Origin: Planctomyces sp.
GTDB lineage: Bacteria > Planctomycetota > Planctomycetia > Planctomycetales > Planctomycetaceae
Direction of reading: 5' to 3'
Length of the DNA stretch: 62,928 nucleotides
NCBI GenBank assembly: GCA_016795105.1
Contig: JAEUIH010000025.1
Location: forward strand, 28,599-91,526
In this document: piece after piece, positions 17,715-25,461 of the stretch
Numbering within the stretch: the stretch's first letter is position 1
How the letters are laid out: each line of letters starts with the position of its first letter
Notes under the pieces: generated by a model
The model's input: the letters and a program-made list of their open reading frames with translations, nothing else
Told to the model about the DNA's origin: nothing
Database searches by the model: none
Translations under genes and position numbers: made by a program

Positions 17715-17960
17715 CTGACCACTTAAATATATCGATAGGTGTCGATATGTCAATTCTTTTGTGCTCAACCAGAGCGTTTTCTGAGTTGAGTCTGCTCGAT
17801 GCTGATGCGCCGACGCCTGGAGCCACTTTGCGCACGCAAGGACGTCTGATTGAGAGTTTCCGGCCGGGACTCCAGCAAACATATGAGAGTCGCAGGCAGC
17901 AAGTCTGCCCATCCTGTGCAGCTTGCGGCAAAAACGAGTCCTGACCCTTTAAGTGGTCAG
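17715..17960. repeat. 13-bp inverted repeat bounding the sqr promoter region
   Basis: CTGACCACTTAAA at 17715-17727 and TTTAAGTGGTCAG at 17948-17960 are perfect inverted copies enclosing 246 bp. The right copy overlaps the stop codon of the neighbouring gene (17957-17959) and, with CTGACC at 17941, can also form a small local hairpin. Confidence 0.6.
17726..17753 (-). promoter_or_regulatory. sqr promoter with palindromic operator in the spacer
   Basis: On the minus strand a -35 TTGACA (17753-17748) and a -10 TATATT (17731-17726) are separated by 16 bp. The perfect 7-bp inverted repeat ATATCGA-N6-TCGATAT (17729-17748) fills the spacer and touches both boxes. This is the layout of a repressor site; ATAT-rich operators of this kind suit ArsR-family (BigR/SqrR-like) sulfur sensors. 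No such regulator gene lies in the window. Confidence 0.75.
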
Positions 17961-18838
17961 TTCTGTTTTGCGAAGTCGGGGTGCAGGCGAAAGGTGTGGG
18001 GTGTGGACTCCGGAGAAACCTTCAGCGTGGTTCTCCCGGTGGGCCAGTCGCTGGTTTTGATAAGGCCGCAGCGTTCGTGCCAGAATGTGAATTCCCACTC
18101 CCCCGTTGGAATGTGTTCGATTCGAAACTTCCCTTCCTCGTCGGTCACTGCGACCCAGGGATGTCGGCAGGGAAAGATGATTGCCGGCTGAACCCAGTTA
18201 TAGACATCGGACACAAGTCTGGAGGGCATGCGAGTTGCTGAAACCGGGCCGGTGACACCTGGCTGATTTTTCAGGACTGCAAGATTGAACTCAGAACTCC
18301 CTGGAGAAGTTGCATGCCAGCGCACGTTGATCATATCAACGGATGGGTTTTCGACCTGAATTGATGAGTGCTTTGCCCACCATGCCTGAACGTGAGGAAC
18401 AAACATCCCATTTTCGAATCGAACGACTGGTCTTGGAGGCTCGGCGTTTTCGGGCCATTCTTCAGGTGCGGGAATCTTCTTATCACTGATCCACACGATC
18501 ACGTTGCGGATTCCGCGATCTTCATTGACAAGCAGGGTTTGATCTCGGATTCCGAGTTCTCGAAAGCGTGCATACTCGGGATCGCGGATCAAGGTTCCGT
18601 CACGAAGGAATCGACCTTCCGGAATTTCAACAAGTCCAACGGCTGGAGGATTTCCATCGAACAGAAACTGACCTTCGATCAATCCGGTTGTGGGACCGGA
18701 GCGTGGGTCTTCGGTTGAGGGAACTGCGTCCTGTGCAGTGGATGCATTCTGGAGGAACAGTAGCGCCAGATTCAGAATAGCAACTCTGACACCTGTTGAA
18801 CCGTGTTTCGAGCAGATGATCGCTGATCGCCTGACCAT
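17957..18838 (-). CDS. Exported carboxypeptidase-regulatory/cupredoxin-like protein
   Basis: 293 residues from ATG 18838, which avoids overlap with the upstream gene. An N-terminal hydrophobic stretch (VAILNLALLFLQNASTAQ) looks like a signal peptide. The middle (IRNVIVWISDKKI, VENPSVDMINVRWHATSPG) resembles the cupredoxin-like proteins called methylamine-utilisation-type in planctomycetes. The C-terminal part (VTDEEGKFRIEHIPTGEWEFTFWHE) is a carboxypeptidase-regulatory beta fold. Type 1 copper ligands were not all found. It follows the TPR-peroxiredoxin gene by 16 bp in the same operon. Confidence 0.72.
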   Translation of the reverse strand: MVRRSAIICSKHGSTGVRVAILNLALLFLQNASTAQDAVPSTEDPRSGPTTGLIEGQFLFDGNPPAVGLVEIPEGRFLRDGTLIRDPEYARFRELGIRDQTLLVNEDRGIRNVIVWISDKKIPAPEEWPENAEPPRPVVRFENGMFVPHVQAWWAKHSSIQVENPSVDMINVRWHATSPGSSEFNLAVLKNQPGVTGPVSATRMPSRLVSDVYNWVQPAIIFPCRHPWVAVTDEEGKFRIEHIPTGEWEFTFWHERCGLIKTSDWPTGRTTLKVSPESTPHTFRLHPDFAKQN

Positions 18839-18854
18839 GATTTCGCTCCCGGTT

Positions 18855-21242
18855 TCAGCGACTCTCGGAAGCAGCAACTGTTGCAGACGGAGTCGTTGAG
18901 GGTGTGATCTTTTCATCAAGTTTCAGAAGTCTTTGACCCTCTTTCAAAACAAAATCCACATCCATGAACGGTTCATAGCTGATATCCTGCCAGCGGATAC
19001 GCCCGTTGCCATCGATGATGAACGTTCCGTGGAGAGCTACTTTTTCGAAGTCATCAAAGCATCGGTATTGGCGGAAGACAGTCATCTCAGGATCTGCGAC
19101 GAGAGGAAATCCAAACGGCTTTTCGAGGCTCTCAAAAGCGCGGCGGAGGTTTTCCTGTTTGTCAGTGCTGACTGCGATGACCTCAAAACCAGCTTTCTGA
19201 AATTCTTCGTATTTCGGTGCAAACTTCTGAAGCTGTTCAGCGCAGTGGAGGCACCCGTATCCGAGATAGAAGATGACAACGACGGGACGCCCGTGATAGT
19301 CGGACAGCGATCGCTGTGCAGATGCGACATCGGGCAGAGTCCATGAAGGAGCAGAGACGGGTTCCCAACGGAATGGGCCCAGTGCATCAAGGTCCGGGCG
19401 AGCACCGAGATCGGCTGGTCGTTCATAGGCCAGTCGCCAGTCTCCTGGCAGCCCAAGTTCTGTGGCAGCGGGAGTCAGGCGAGCAAATGCAGGGATAGTC
19501 AAATCAATTGTGGAAGAGATCTTCCTGAGTTCATCGAAGGCAGCCCTCGCTTCTTCCTTCTTGCCAGCCGTCCAGAGTGTTTCCACCTGACAGGCCAGCG
19601 GCAGGACTTCATTCTTATTTGATTGAACATGCTCCTGTGCACGTTTGACGGCGTCCTCGGTTTTTCCGGCTTTCAGCATCAGTGCAATCTGCTGTTCAAC
19701 CCGAATTCCTCCGGCTTTCTTCAGAAGTTCGAGCGCGGGCTCAAAGTTGCCTGCGTAGGCCGCTTTGCGACCATCGATTTCTTCGATGGCATGTTCAAGA
19801 TCATTGATTCGTGTCCGGAATTTTTCTTCGGCCTCTTTGCGAGCCTTTTCAATTTCCTTGTCGTCCTTCTTTTCTTCACGAGCTTTCTTGTCAGCTGCGT
19901 CACCAGCTTCTTTTTGTTTTGCCTTCTGATCATCCAGTAGTCCCTGGAACTTCGCTCTGATGGCATCAGCTTGTTCTGTTCTTCCCAGCGAGGCAAACGC
20001 TGCACCTATTGCGCGTTCTGCAGCGAGGTCTTCGCCTTCGTTGCCGGTTGCGTCAAGCCAGCCTGCGGCCTGAAGTCTGATCAGTTCTTCATTCAGATCA
20101 TAGGTTGTCAGGACTTCGAGCAATCGCTGACGGCCGTAGCGAAAGCTGCCGAATTTATCGATGTGATTATATTTTGGATGCATAGGCATCGACATCATGT
20201 TCTGAGACAGAGCAATCGCATCGGAGACGCGTCCGATATGAATCAGGTTGCGGATGCACCATTCATTGTTGTGAGCAAAGTTATGAATCTGATCCGGGAT
20301 GACTCGGTCCCGCATCATGTGAGCATGATCAACGCGAGCACTTGCTTCCTGCTGGTAGACAGCATCGTGATACCGTTTGACTCGTGAATAGATGTGTCCA
20401 GGCATATGCCACATGTGAGCAATTGCCGGTGCGGCAAGTCCGCATCGCGCCGCAGATTCGAGTGCCTTTTCAGGTTTCTTGTTGTCCCAGAGGTGGATTC
20501 GATAGTGATGAACCGGGTGTAGAGGTTCAACATCGAGAACATCTTCGATGAGTGAATCAATGACATGATAGGAAGCCGTTTCAAGGCCATCGCCCCGAGA
20601 CGTCCAGAAGAAGTCAACGAGAAATGCGCGTGCTTCGATGTCTTCGGGGAATTCGAGAATGATATCATCGAGATCACCAGCATATCGTTCTGCACGTTTT
20701 TGACGTTCTTCTTTCGATCCGGCCGCCGCATTAATGTATCGGTCAAAGGCCTCGATGAATTTTTGTTCGCGAGGACTGGATTTTTCTTTGCGAGAGACCG
20801 CTTCTTTGATGAAGCCCTTTGCACGATCTGCGTTGCTCTTGTTCGACAGCGCCATTCCCCAGTAAGCCATTGCCATCTCGGGATCAATCGTTGCAGCCTG
20901 GCGAAATGATCGCTCGGATTCAAAAAACCAGAAGCCATGAAGCTGGGCAACGCCCTGTTCGAAGAACTTTCGAGCATCTTCGCTGGCAGTTGTCACCGGA
21001 AAACGGACGACCCCAACGCCTTCGATCAGATACGCGGCCTGACGGGGGCCTTCGTTGAAAACTTCCCCGTGGTATGAATGACCTTCCGGCAATGGCTTCT
21101 CGGCGGGCTTTTCAGCGGTTGTTGTATCCGGTTTCGTTTCGGCCGCTGGATCCTGTGCCAAACTTTCCGTGGATTCGCTGAAAACTGTCAACACCAGAGA
21201 CAGCAACACAATCGTTGACCATTTTATCATCGCGCAACTCAC
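18855..21242 (-). CDS. Exported TPR protein with C-terminal peroxiredoxin/thioredoxin-like domain
   Basis: 795 residues. Signal peptide at about 5-29 (IKWSTIVLLSLVLTVFSESTESLAQ). A TPR-like helical region follows (FEQGVAQLHGFWFFESERSFRQAATIDPEMAMAYWGMAL), with His-rich phrases such as AHMWHMPGHIYSRV, then a highly charged Lys/Glu coiled coil near 440-480. The C-terminal AhpC/TSA domain begins near 630 and has the redox pair Cys664-Leu-His-Cys667 (GYGCLHCAEQLQ). Probably an exported redox or thiol-handling protein; its partner is the carboxypeptidase-regulatory-like gene immediately downstream. Confidence 0.82.
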   Translation of the reverse strand: MSCAMIKWSTIVLLSLVLTVFSESTESLAQDPAAETKPDTTTAEKPAEKPLPEGHSYHGEVFNEGPRQAAYLIEGVGVVRFPVTTASEDARKFFEQGVAQLHGFWFFESERSFRQAATIDPEMAMAYWGMALSNKSNADRAKGFIKEAVSRKEKSSPREQKFIEAFDRYINAAAGSKEERQKRAERYAGDLDDIILEFPEDIEARAFLVDFFWTSRGDGLETASYHVIDSLIEDVLDVEPLHPVHHYRIHLWDNKKPEKALESAARCGLAAPAIAHMWHMPGHIYSRVKRYHDAVYQQEASARVDHAHMMRDRVIPDQIHNFAHNNEWCIRNLIHIGRVSDAIALSQNMMSMPMHPKYNHIDKFGSFRYGRQRLLEVLTTYDLNEELIRLQAAGWLDATGNEGEDLAAERAIGAAFASLGRTEQADAIRAKFQGLLDDQKAKQKEAGDAADKKAREEKKDDKEIEKARKEAEEKFRTRINDLEHAIEEIDGRKAAYAGNFEPALELLKKAGGIRVEQQIALMLKAGKTEDAVKRAQEHVQSNKNEVLPLACQVETLWTAGKKEEARAAFDELRKISSTIDLTIPAFARLTPAATELGLPGDWRLAYERPADLGARPDLDALGPFRWEPVSAPSWTLPDVASAQRSLSDYHGRPVVVIFYLGYGCLHCAEQLQKFAPKYEEFQKAGFEVIAVSTDKQENLRRAFESLEKPFGFPLVADPEMTVFRQYRCFDDFEKVALHGTFIIDGNGRIRWQDISYEPFMDVDFVLKEGQRLLKLDEKITPSTTPSATVAASESR

Positions 21243-21500
21243 TTTAGGTGGGATTAATTCTGCGCAGGCGGGTTGATTACAAAGTCTCTCAGGAAAGCCG
21301 GACGCGGATTTCCTGAGATTCCACTGTAATTGCAGGCCGCCATTCTGCGCAGGGCTGTGGAATTCAGCAAGTGTGCAGATGTCACGTCGAGGAATTCCGG
21401 TGAAACGACCCTGTGGTTGTGGGAATCAGCTGAAAAATCCGTATCCTGCTCACCTGTTCTGGTGACCGCTCAGAGAAATTGTCAGAGGAATGAAGTTGGT

Positions 21501-22319
21501 ATGTCTCGAGTGACCGCAGCATTTGACGCAGCCCGAACTGCTCAGCGAATGGCCTTTATGCCTTTCGTCACCGCCGGTGATCCGGATTTGGCGACGACGA
21601 GCGAGGTTTTGCTTGCGCTGCGCGATGCCAGAGTGGATCTCATTGAACTGGGCTTCCCATACAGCGACCCGATTGCGGATGGTCCCGTGATTCAGGCGTC
21701 TTATACTCGAGCGCTTGATCGCCATGTCTCTGTGCACGGCATCTTTGACATGATGCGTGGATTGCGAAGTCAGGGACTTCCCCCGGTGCTCGCCATGGTC
21801 TCGTACGCGATCATTTTTCGTTACGGGATTGCAGAATTCGCCGCAGATGCCCAGGAAGCCGGATTTAATGGCCTGATCGTTCCCGACCTCCCGGCGGATG
21901 AAGCCGACGAGCTGACACGGGTTGCAAAAGGAAGAGAACTCGACCTGATCCAGCTCATCGCTCCAACCACCACGAAGGAACGCACTCAACAGATACTGAA
22001 TGCCTCAACCGGTTTTCTTTACTGCATTTCAGTGGCTGGTACGACCGGTGTTCGAAAAGAACTGCCACTTGAACTGACTCAGCAGCTTCGTTCCCTCAGA
22101 GCTCAGACAAAACTGCCGCTTGCTGTTGGATTTGGAATCAGCAGTCCAGATCAGGTGCCGGGGCTTGCCGGAGTTGCTGACGGGATCATTGTCGGATCGG
22201 CGATGGTGCGCAGAATCGCAGAAGCGAAAACGGCAGCTGATGCGGCTACGGCTGTGAAGGCGTTTGCTCACGAGATGCTGGCGGCCGCCAACAAAGCAAA
22301 ACCCTCCCTCAGTCAGTAG
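21501..22319 (+). CDS. trpA: Tryptophan synthase alpha subunit
   Basis: 272 residues, the normal length. It cleaves indole-3-glycerol phosphate to indole and glyceraldehyde 3-phosphate. The catalytic pair is in place: Glu49 (LIELGFPYSD) and Asp60 (PIADGPVIQ). The phosphate-binding glycines are in VGFGISSP and GIIVGSAMV. The frame is open back to 21330, but ATG 21501 matches the family N-terminus (VTAAFDAARTAQRMAFMPFVTAGDP). trpB is not adjacent, so the gene is separated from the rest of the pathway. Confidence 0.96.
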   Translation: MSRVTAAFDAARTAQRMAFMPFVTAGDPDLATTSEVLLALRDARVDLIELGFPYSDPIADGPVIQASYTRALDRHVSVHGIFDMMRGLRSQGLPPVLAMVSYAIIFRYGIAEFAADAQEAGFNGLIVPDLPADEADELTRVAKGRELDLIQLIAPTTTKERTQQILNASTGFLYCISVAGTTGVRKELPLELTQQLRSLRAQTKLPLAVGFGISSPDQVPGLAGVADGIIVGSAMVRRIAEAKTAADAATAVKAFAHEMLAAANKAKPSLSQ

Positions 22320-22320
22320 A

Positions 22321-22462
22321 AAAGTACTCATCACGCTCCGCCGTGATGTCGAACACTGGTCTGCGCTATAACGCCTTACGAGGACTGTCCTGAGGATTGC
22401 GGCGGGGAACCTGTCATTGCAGCGGGACGCTCGTCATCACGACGGAGCGTGATGAGTACTTT
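22321..22462. repeat. REPIN B: inverted REP pair filling a convergent intergenic gap
   Basis: Left REP 22321-22348 and right REP 22435-22462 are inverted 28-bp copies with one mismatch. The unit is the head AAAGTACT, then stem CATCACG, loop CTCCGC and stem CGTGATG. The element starts 1 bp after the trpA stop and ends within the stop codon of the opposing gene. Confidence 0.88.
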
Positions 22463-23552
22463 AGCCTGCTTTTCTCATTTGCTTGTTCTTTCCCTTCTTC
22501 CTGTCGTTCTTTGCAGACTGTGCATCGGCTGGTTCCGAATTGGGAAGAGTTGAACGATCGCTCTCCGGAACAACGTCCGCAGGACCATGAGTGACAGGTG
22601 CAGCAGGCTGGGAGTCTGCGGTTTTCGTTTCCTCTGGCTGATGTTCATCGGACGGTCCGGTACTTGCGAGCGGACCTGCGACTGCGGGTAAGCTGAGTGC
22701 TTTGGTATTTGAACTCATGCGACCGAGTGGCGGATCGTTGCTGATGTACATCACGAACCGACAATGCAGCATGCAGGCGGTGAAGATCAGTGATGAAGCA
22801 AGCATCAGCAGAGCATTCGGAGACTGAGCTGGAACGACCAGGGGGAATCTGCCGGTAACAAACATCAGGCAGGCTGCCAGACTTAAAAGTCCTGTCACCA
22901 TAAACGCCTGAGAGCACCGGCAACGACTCATGTCCGGGATGAGTCGATAGATGACCGGAAGCGTCACAAGAATTCCGGGGACGAAGACAATAACCAGTCG
23001 AGCCGCGGCGACACGCCCGACGAGTGGTTCGACGAGTGATGCAATATCATTGGGAAGTGACTGAGTCAGGCCAGTCAGGCCGCAGAAACCGGCGACTCCC
23101 AGCATCGCTGCCGCCCATCGCCATGCTCGGTATCCTCCGTGAAAGTCGACGGTGCTTTGCGATCGCATCCAGCCGATGACCAGGCAAAGCTGGCTTGACA
23201 GGATCAGGAGAATACCGGAGACACCTGTTGCCATTCGGACCATCTGATCGGCAGAACTTATCCGATCGAGGGCAGAACTCGTCCGATCGAAGAGCGCCAG
23301 TCGAGCCGCGTGGAGCACGCTGAACAGGAGCAACGGGCCAAGGATCGCCCAGTGCTTCCAGAGTCTTTGTGAAATGAGACGAGGAAGGAATCGTTCACCT
23401 TCAGGGGACGGATGTGGACCGGGGTCAGACTCGGACGGCAATACAATTCCAAAGTCGCGGAGAATCGCATCGGACACTTCTCGCTCGTCCGCGGACATCA
23501 GCCGCCGACGGCGGTCCAGGGAACTGCCTGCTCCACCGAACGCACTGACCAT
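22461..23552 (-). CDS. Polytopic membrane protein with charged tail, unknown family
   Basis: 363 residues; ATG 23498 is an alternative start. About six or seven membrane helices lie between about 67 and 265 (AILGPLLLFSVLHAARLAL, VSGILLILSSQLCLVIGW, LVIVFVPGILVTLPVIY, MLASSLIFTACMLHC). The C-terminal 90 residues are a Pro/Glu/Ser-rich and finally Lys-rich cytoplasmic-type tail ending KKGKNKQMRKAG. No enzymatic motif recognised. The stop codon lies within the right REP of REPIN B. Confidence 0.75.
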   Translation of the reverse strand: MVSAFGGAGSSLDRRRRLMSADEREVSDAILRDFGIVLPSESDPGPHPSPEGERFLPRLISQRLWKHWAILGPLLLFSVLHAARLALFDRTSSALDRISSADQMVRMATGVSGILLILSSQLCLVIGWMRSQSTVDFHGGYRAWRWAAAMLGVAGFCGLTGLTQSLPNDIASLVEPLVGRVAAARLVIVFVPGILVTLPVIYRLIPDMSRCRCSQAFMVTGLLSLAACLMFVTGRFPLVVPAQSPNALLMLASSLIFTACMLHCRFVMYISNDPPLGRMSSNTKALSLPAVAGPLASTGPSDEHQPEETKTADSQPAAPVTHGPADVVPESDRSTLPNSEPADAQSAKNDRKKGKNKQMRKAG

Positions 23553-23879
23553 GAGCCACCGACTCGGAAAAAAAACGATTATTTGGATTCTGCCTGATCT
23601 CCCGGAATTCCTTCGACGTGGCGCGTTGTCGCCGGACAGAGAATTCAGGATGTGACTTACAGGCTTTGAGGATTCCCTATCTTCCCGTTGGGCCAGAAAA
23701 TTACGCCCATTCCAATCAGGCAGCTTGTTATCCTGCCAATCCCGTCACTCTTTTCCCTGTTTACCGATACCAAACCCCCAAAACCGGGGTTTATAAACGT
23801 ATTCAATTGCACTCAACAGGGATCTGGTACTGATCATTTGTGCAGTTTTGTTCCGTGTGAAGCGGATTAGGAAAATACG
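23553..23879. other. Divergent intergenic region with a hairpin
   Basis: Between the membrane protein gene and the PilM-like gene. AAACCCC at 23772-23778 pairs with GGGGTTT at 23786-23792 (7-nt loop), about 90 bp before the PilM-like start, and could sit in its leader RNA. No gene seen. Confidence 0.4.
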
Positions 23880-25334
23880 ATGGCCAGAACAATTATCGAG
23901 TGGGATCGCGAGCGAATCATCGTTGCACGAGGCTCCGTTGAGGGGACACGGACATCGTTTGAGTCGGTCACAGTGATTGAGTTGGGGGAGCACCGTGCGG
24001 ACGCCCCTGAGATCCTTGATCAACTGCGAAAAGCGGTCCCTTCCGGCGGGAAATCCCAGTCAGGGGTGACTCTTGTTTTGCCACGGCAGACTGTGTCTGT
24101 TCATCGGATCCAGTTGCCCAGTGTCCCTGATGGTGATTTGCCGGACATGGTGAAGCTTCAGGCGTCGATGCGTCTGTCGATGCCGCTGGACACGGTCGCC
24201 ATGGACTTTGCGCCGTTACCGGTGATTTCCGGGAGTACGACGCGAGATGTGCTGTTGGTCACGGCACCTCAGGATCAGCTGCAGATTATGCGGCGATGCC
24301 TGGCGGCCTGTCAGCTGCAGATCAGTGAAATTCGAGTGACCGCGTTTTGTATCGCAAACGTTGCAGAGCGCGCAGGGTTGTTGTCCAAAGGTGCGGATGC
24401 GACTGCGGTTGATGTGCTGGTCCTGATGCGGAAGGACTTCATTGAAGTCACGTTTACTCGCGGTAACGGCGTCATCTTCTCACACAGTGGGGCATCCTGG
24501 ACATCACCGGACAGCATTGAGCGAGTTGTTCGCGGCGAGTTAACACGAGCGAGGATGGCAGCGGCCGATCATCTTGGTGATCACCGTGTTGGTCGTTTCG
24601 TTCTGATTGGGCGTACTGAAGATACCGCTGCGGTATCGGATCAGATTGCCAGTCGCATGGATGAAGCGAAGCCGGAGCGAATTGACCCGGCGACGCTGAT
24701 TGGTGGCGATCTTCCAGCGGGGATGTCGGGGACATCTCTGGTCGCGATCGCCGGAGCACTGGGTGCGGAGAAATCAACGGTTGCGACAGTGGACCTGGCG
24801 AATCCTCGCAAGCCGCCGATACGTCGAGACTATCGCCGGGCTAAAATCCTTGGTGGAACTTTAGCGATGGTGGCAATTTTTGCGGCCGGCTGGATGTGGC
24901 GGGAACAGCAGCTGAAGGACTTGAAGAATCGAGCGGAGATTGTTCAGGGTCAGGTCAACGATTTGCGGGACAGTTTGAAGTTGGGTGGAGAAGATCTGGA
25001 AACTGCCGAACGCATCTCAAGCTGGATGGAACGAGATGTGAACTGGCTGGATGAAATTCGAAGTCTCCAGCTGTTGATGCCCGGAAGAGACCGAATGATT
25101 GTTCGAAGCTTTCAGGTTGGTTCAAAGCAGAATGACGGGATTGGGACGATCAAGATCGAAGGTCGCGCGAAATCTGCATCGGATGTTGAACTGCTTGGAC
25201 GCAAGCTGACAGAGGCTGGATACATGGTTCCTCCTGATAAACGAGAACAGACACAGCGAGACGCGGCCTACCCGGTTGAGTTCACATTTACGCTGACAAT
25301 CCCCGAACGTAGTGCGGTCACTCAGCAGTCCTGA
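23880..25334 (+). CDS. PilM/PilN-like pilus or secretion assembly protein
   Basis: 484 residues. The N-terminal about 300 residues resemble the actin-like PilM/GspL cytoplasmic domain (IIEWDRERIIVARG, VTLVLPRQTVSVHRIQLP, DVLLVTAPQDQLQ, VDVLVLMRKDFIEVTFTRG). A single membrane helix at about 323-340 is followed by a PilN/GspL-like periplasmic region with a coiled coil (AEIVQGQVNDLRDSL). It therefore looks like a PilM-PilN fusion. The PilO-like gene follows after 127 bp. No secretin or ATPase gene of this system is in the window. Confidence 0.75.
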   Translation: MARTIIEWDRERIIVARGSVEGTRTSFESVTVIELGEHRADAPEILDQLRKAVPSGGKSQSGVTLVLPRQTVSVHRIQLPSVPDGDLPDMVKLQASMRLSMPLDTVAMDFAPLPVISGSTTRDVLLVTAPQDQLQIMRRCLAACQLQISEIRVTAFCIANVAERAGLLSKGADATAVDVLVLMRKDFIEVTFTRGNGVIFSHSGASWTSPDSIERVVRGELTRARMAAADHLGDHRVGRFVLIGRTEDTAAVSDQIASRMDEAKPERIDPATLIGGDLPAGMSGTSLVAIAGALGAEKSTVATVDLANPRKPPIRRDYRRAKILGGTLAMVAIFAAGWMWREQQLKDLKNRAEIVQGQVNDLRDSLKLGGEDLETAERISSWMERDVNWLDEIRSLQLLMPGRDRMIVRSFQVGSKQNDGIGTIKIEGRAKSASDVELLGRKLTEAGYMVPPDKREQTQRDAAYPVEFTFTLTIPERSAVTQQS

Positions 25335-25461
25335 GAAGCTCTGATCGAGCATTGCCGGATTGTGCGGTGCCTGATCGGGTCAGATTTCAGGTCAATAAAA
25401 TTTCAGACAACAAGATTCATCAGACAATGGCATCTCGCGTCAAAGCGTGGATCAATTAACA

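Noticed and set aside
17747-17944. Small plus-strand frame starting inside the sqr operator
   Set aside because: No ribosome-binding site, no family features, and its start lies in the promoter palindrome of the opposite gene.
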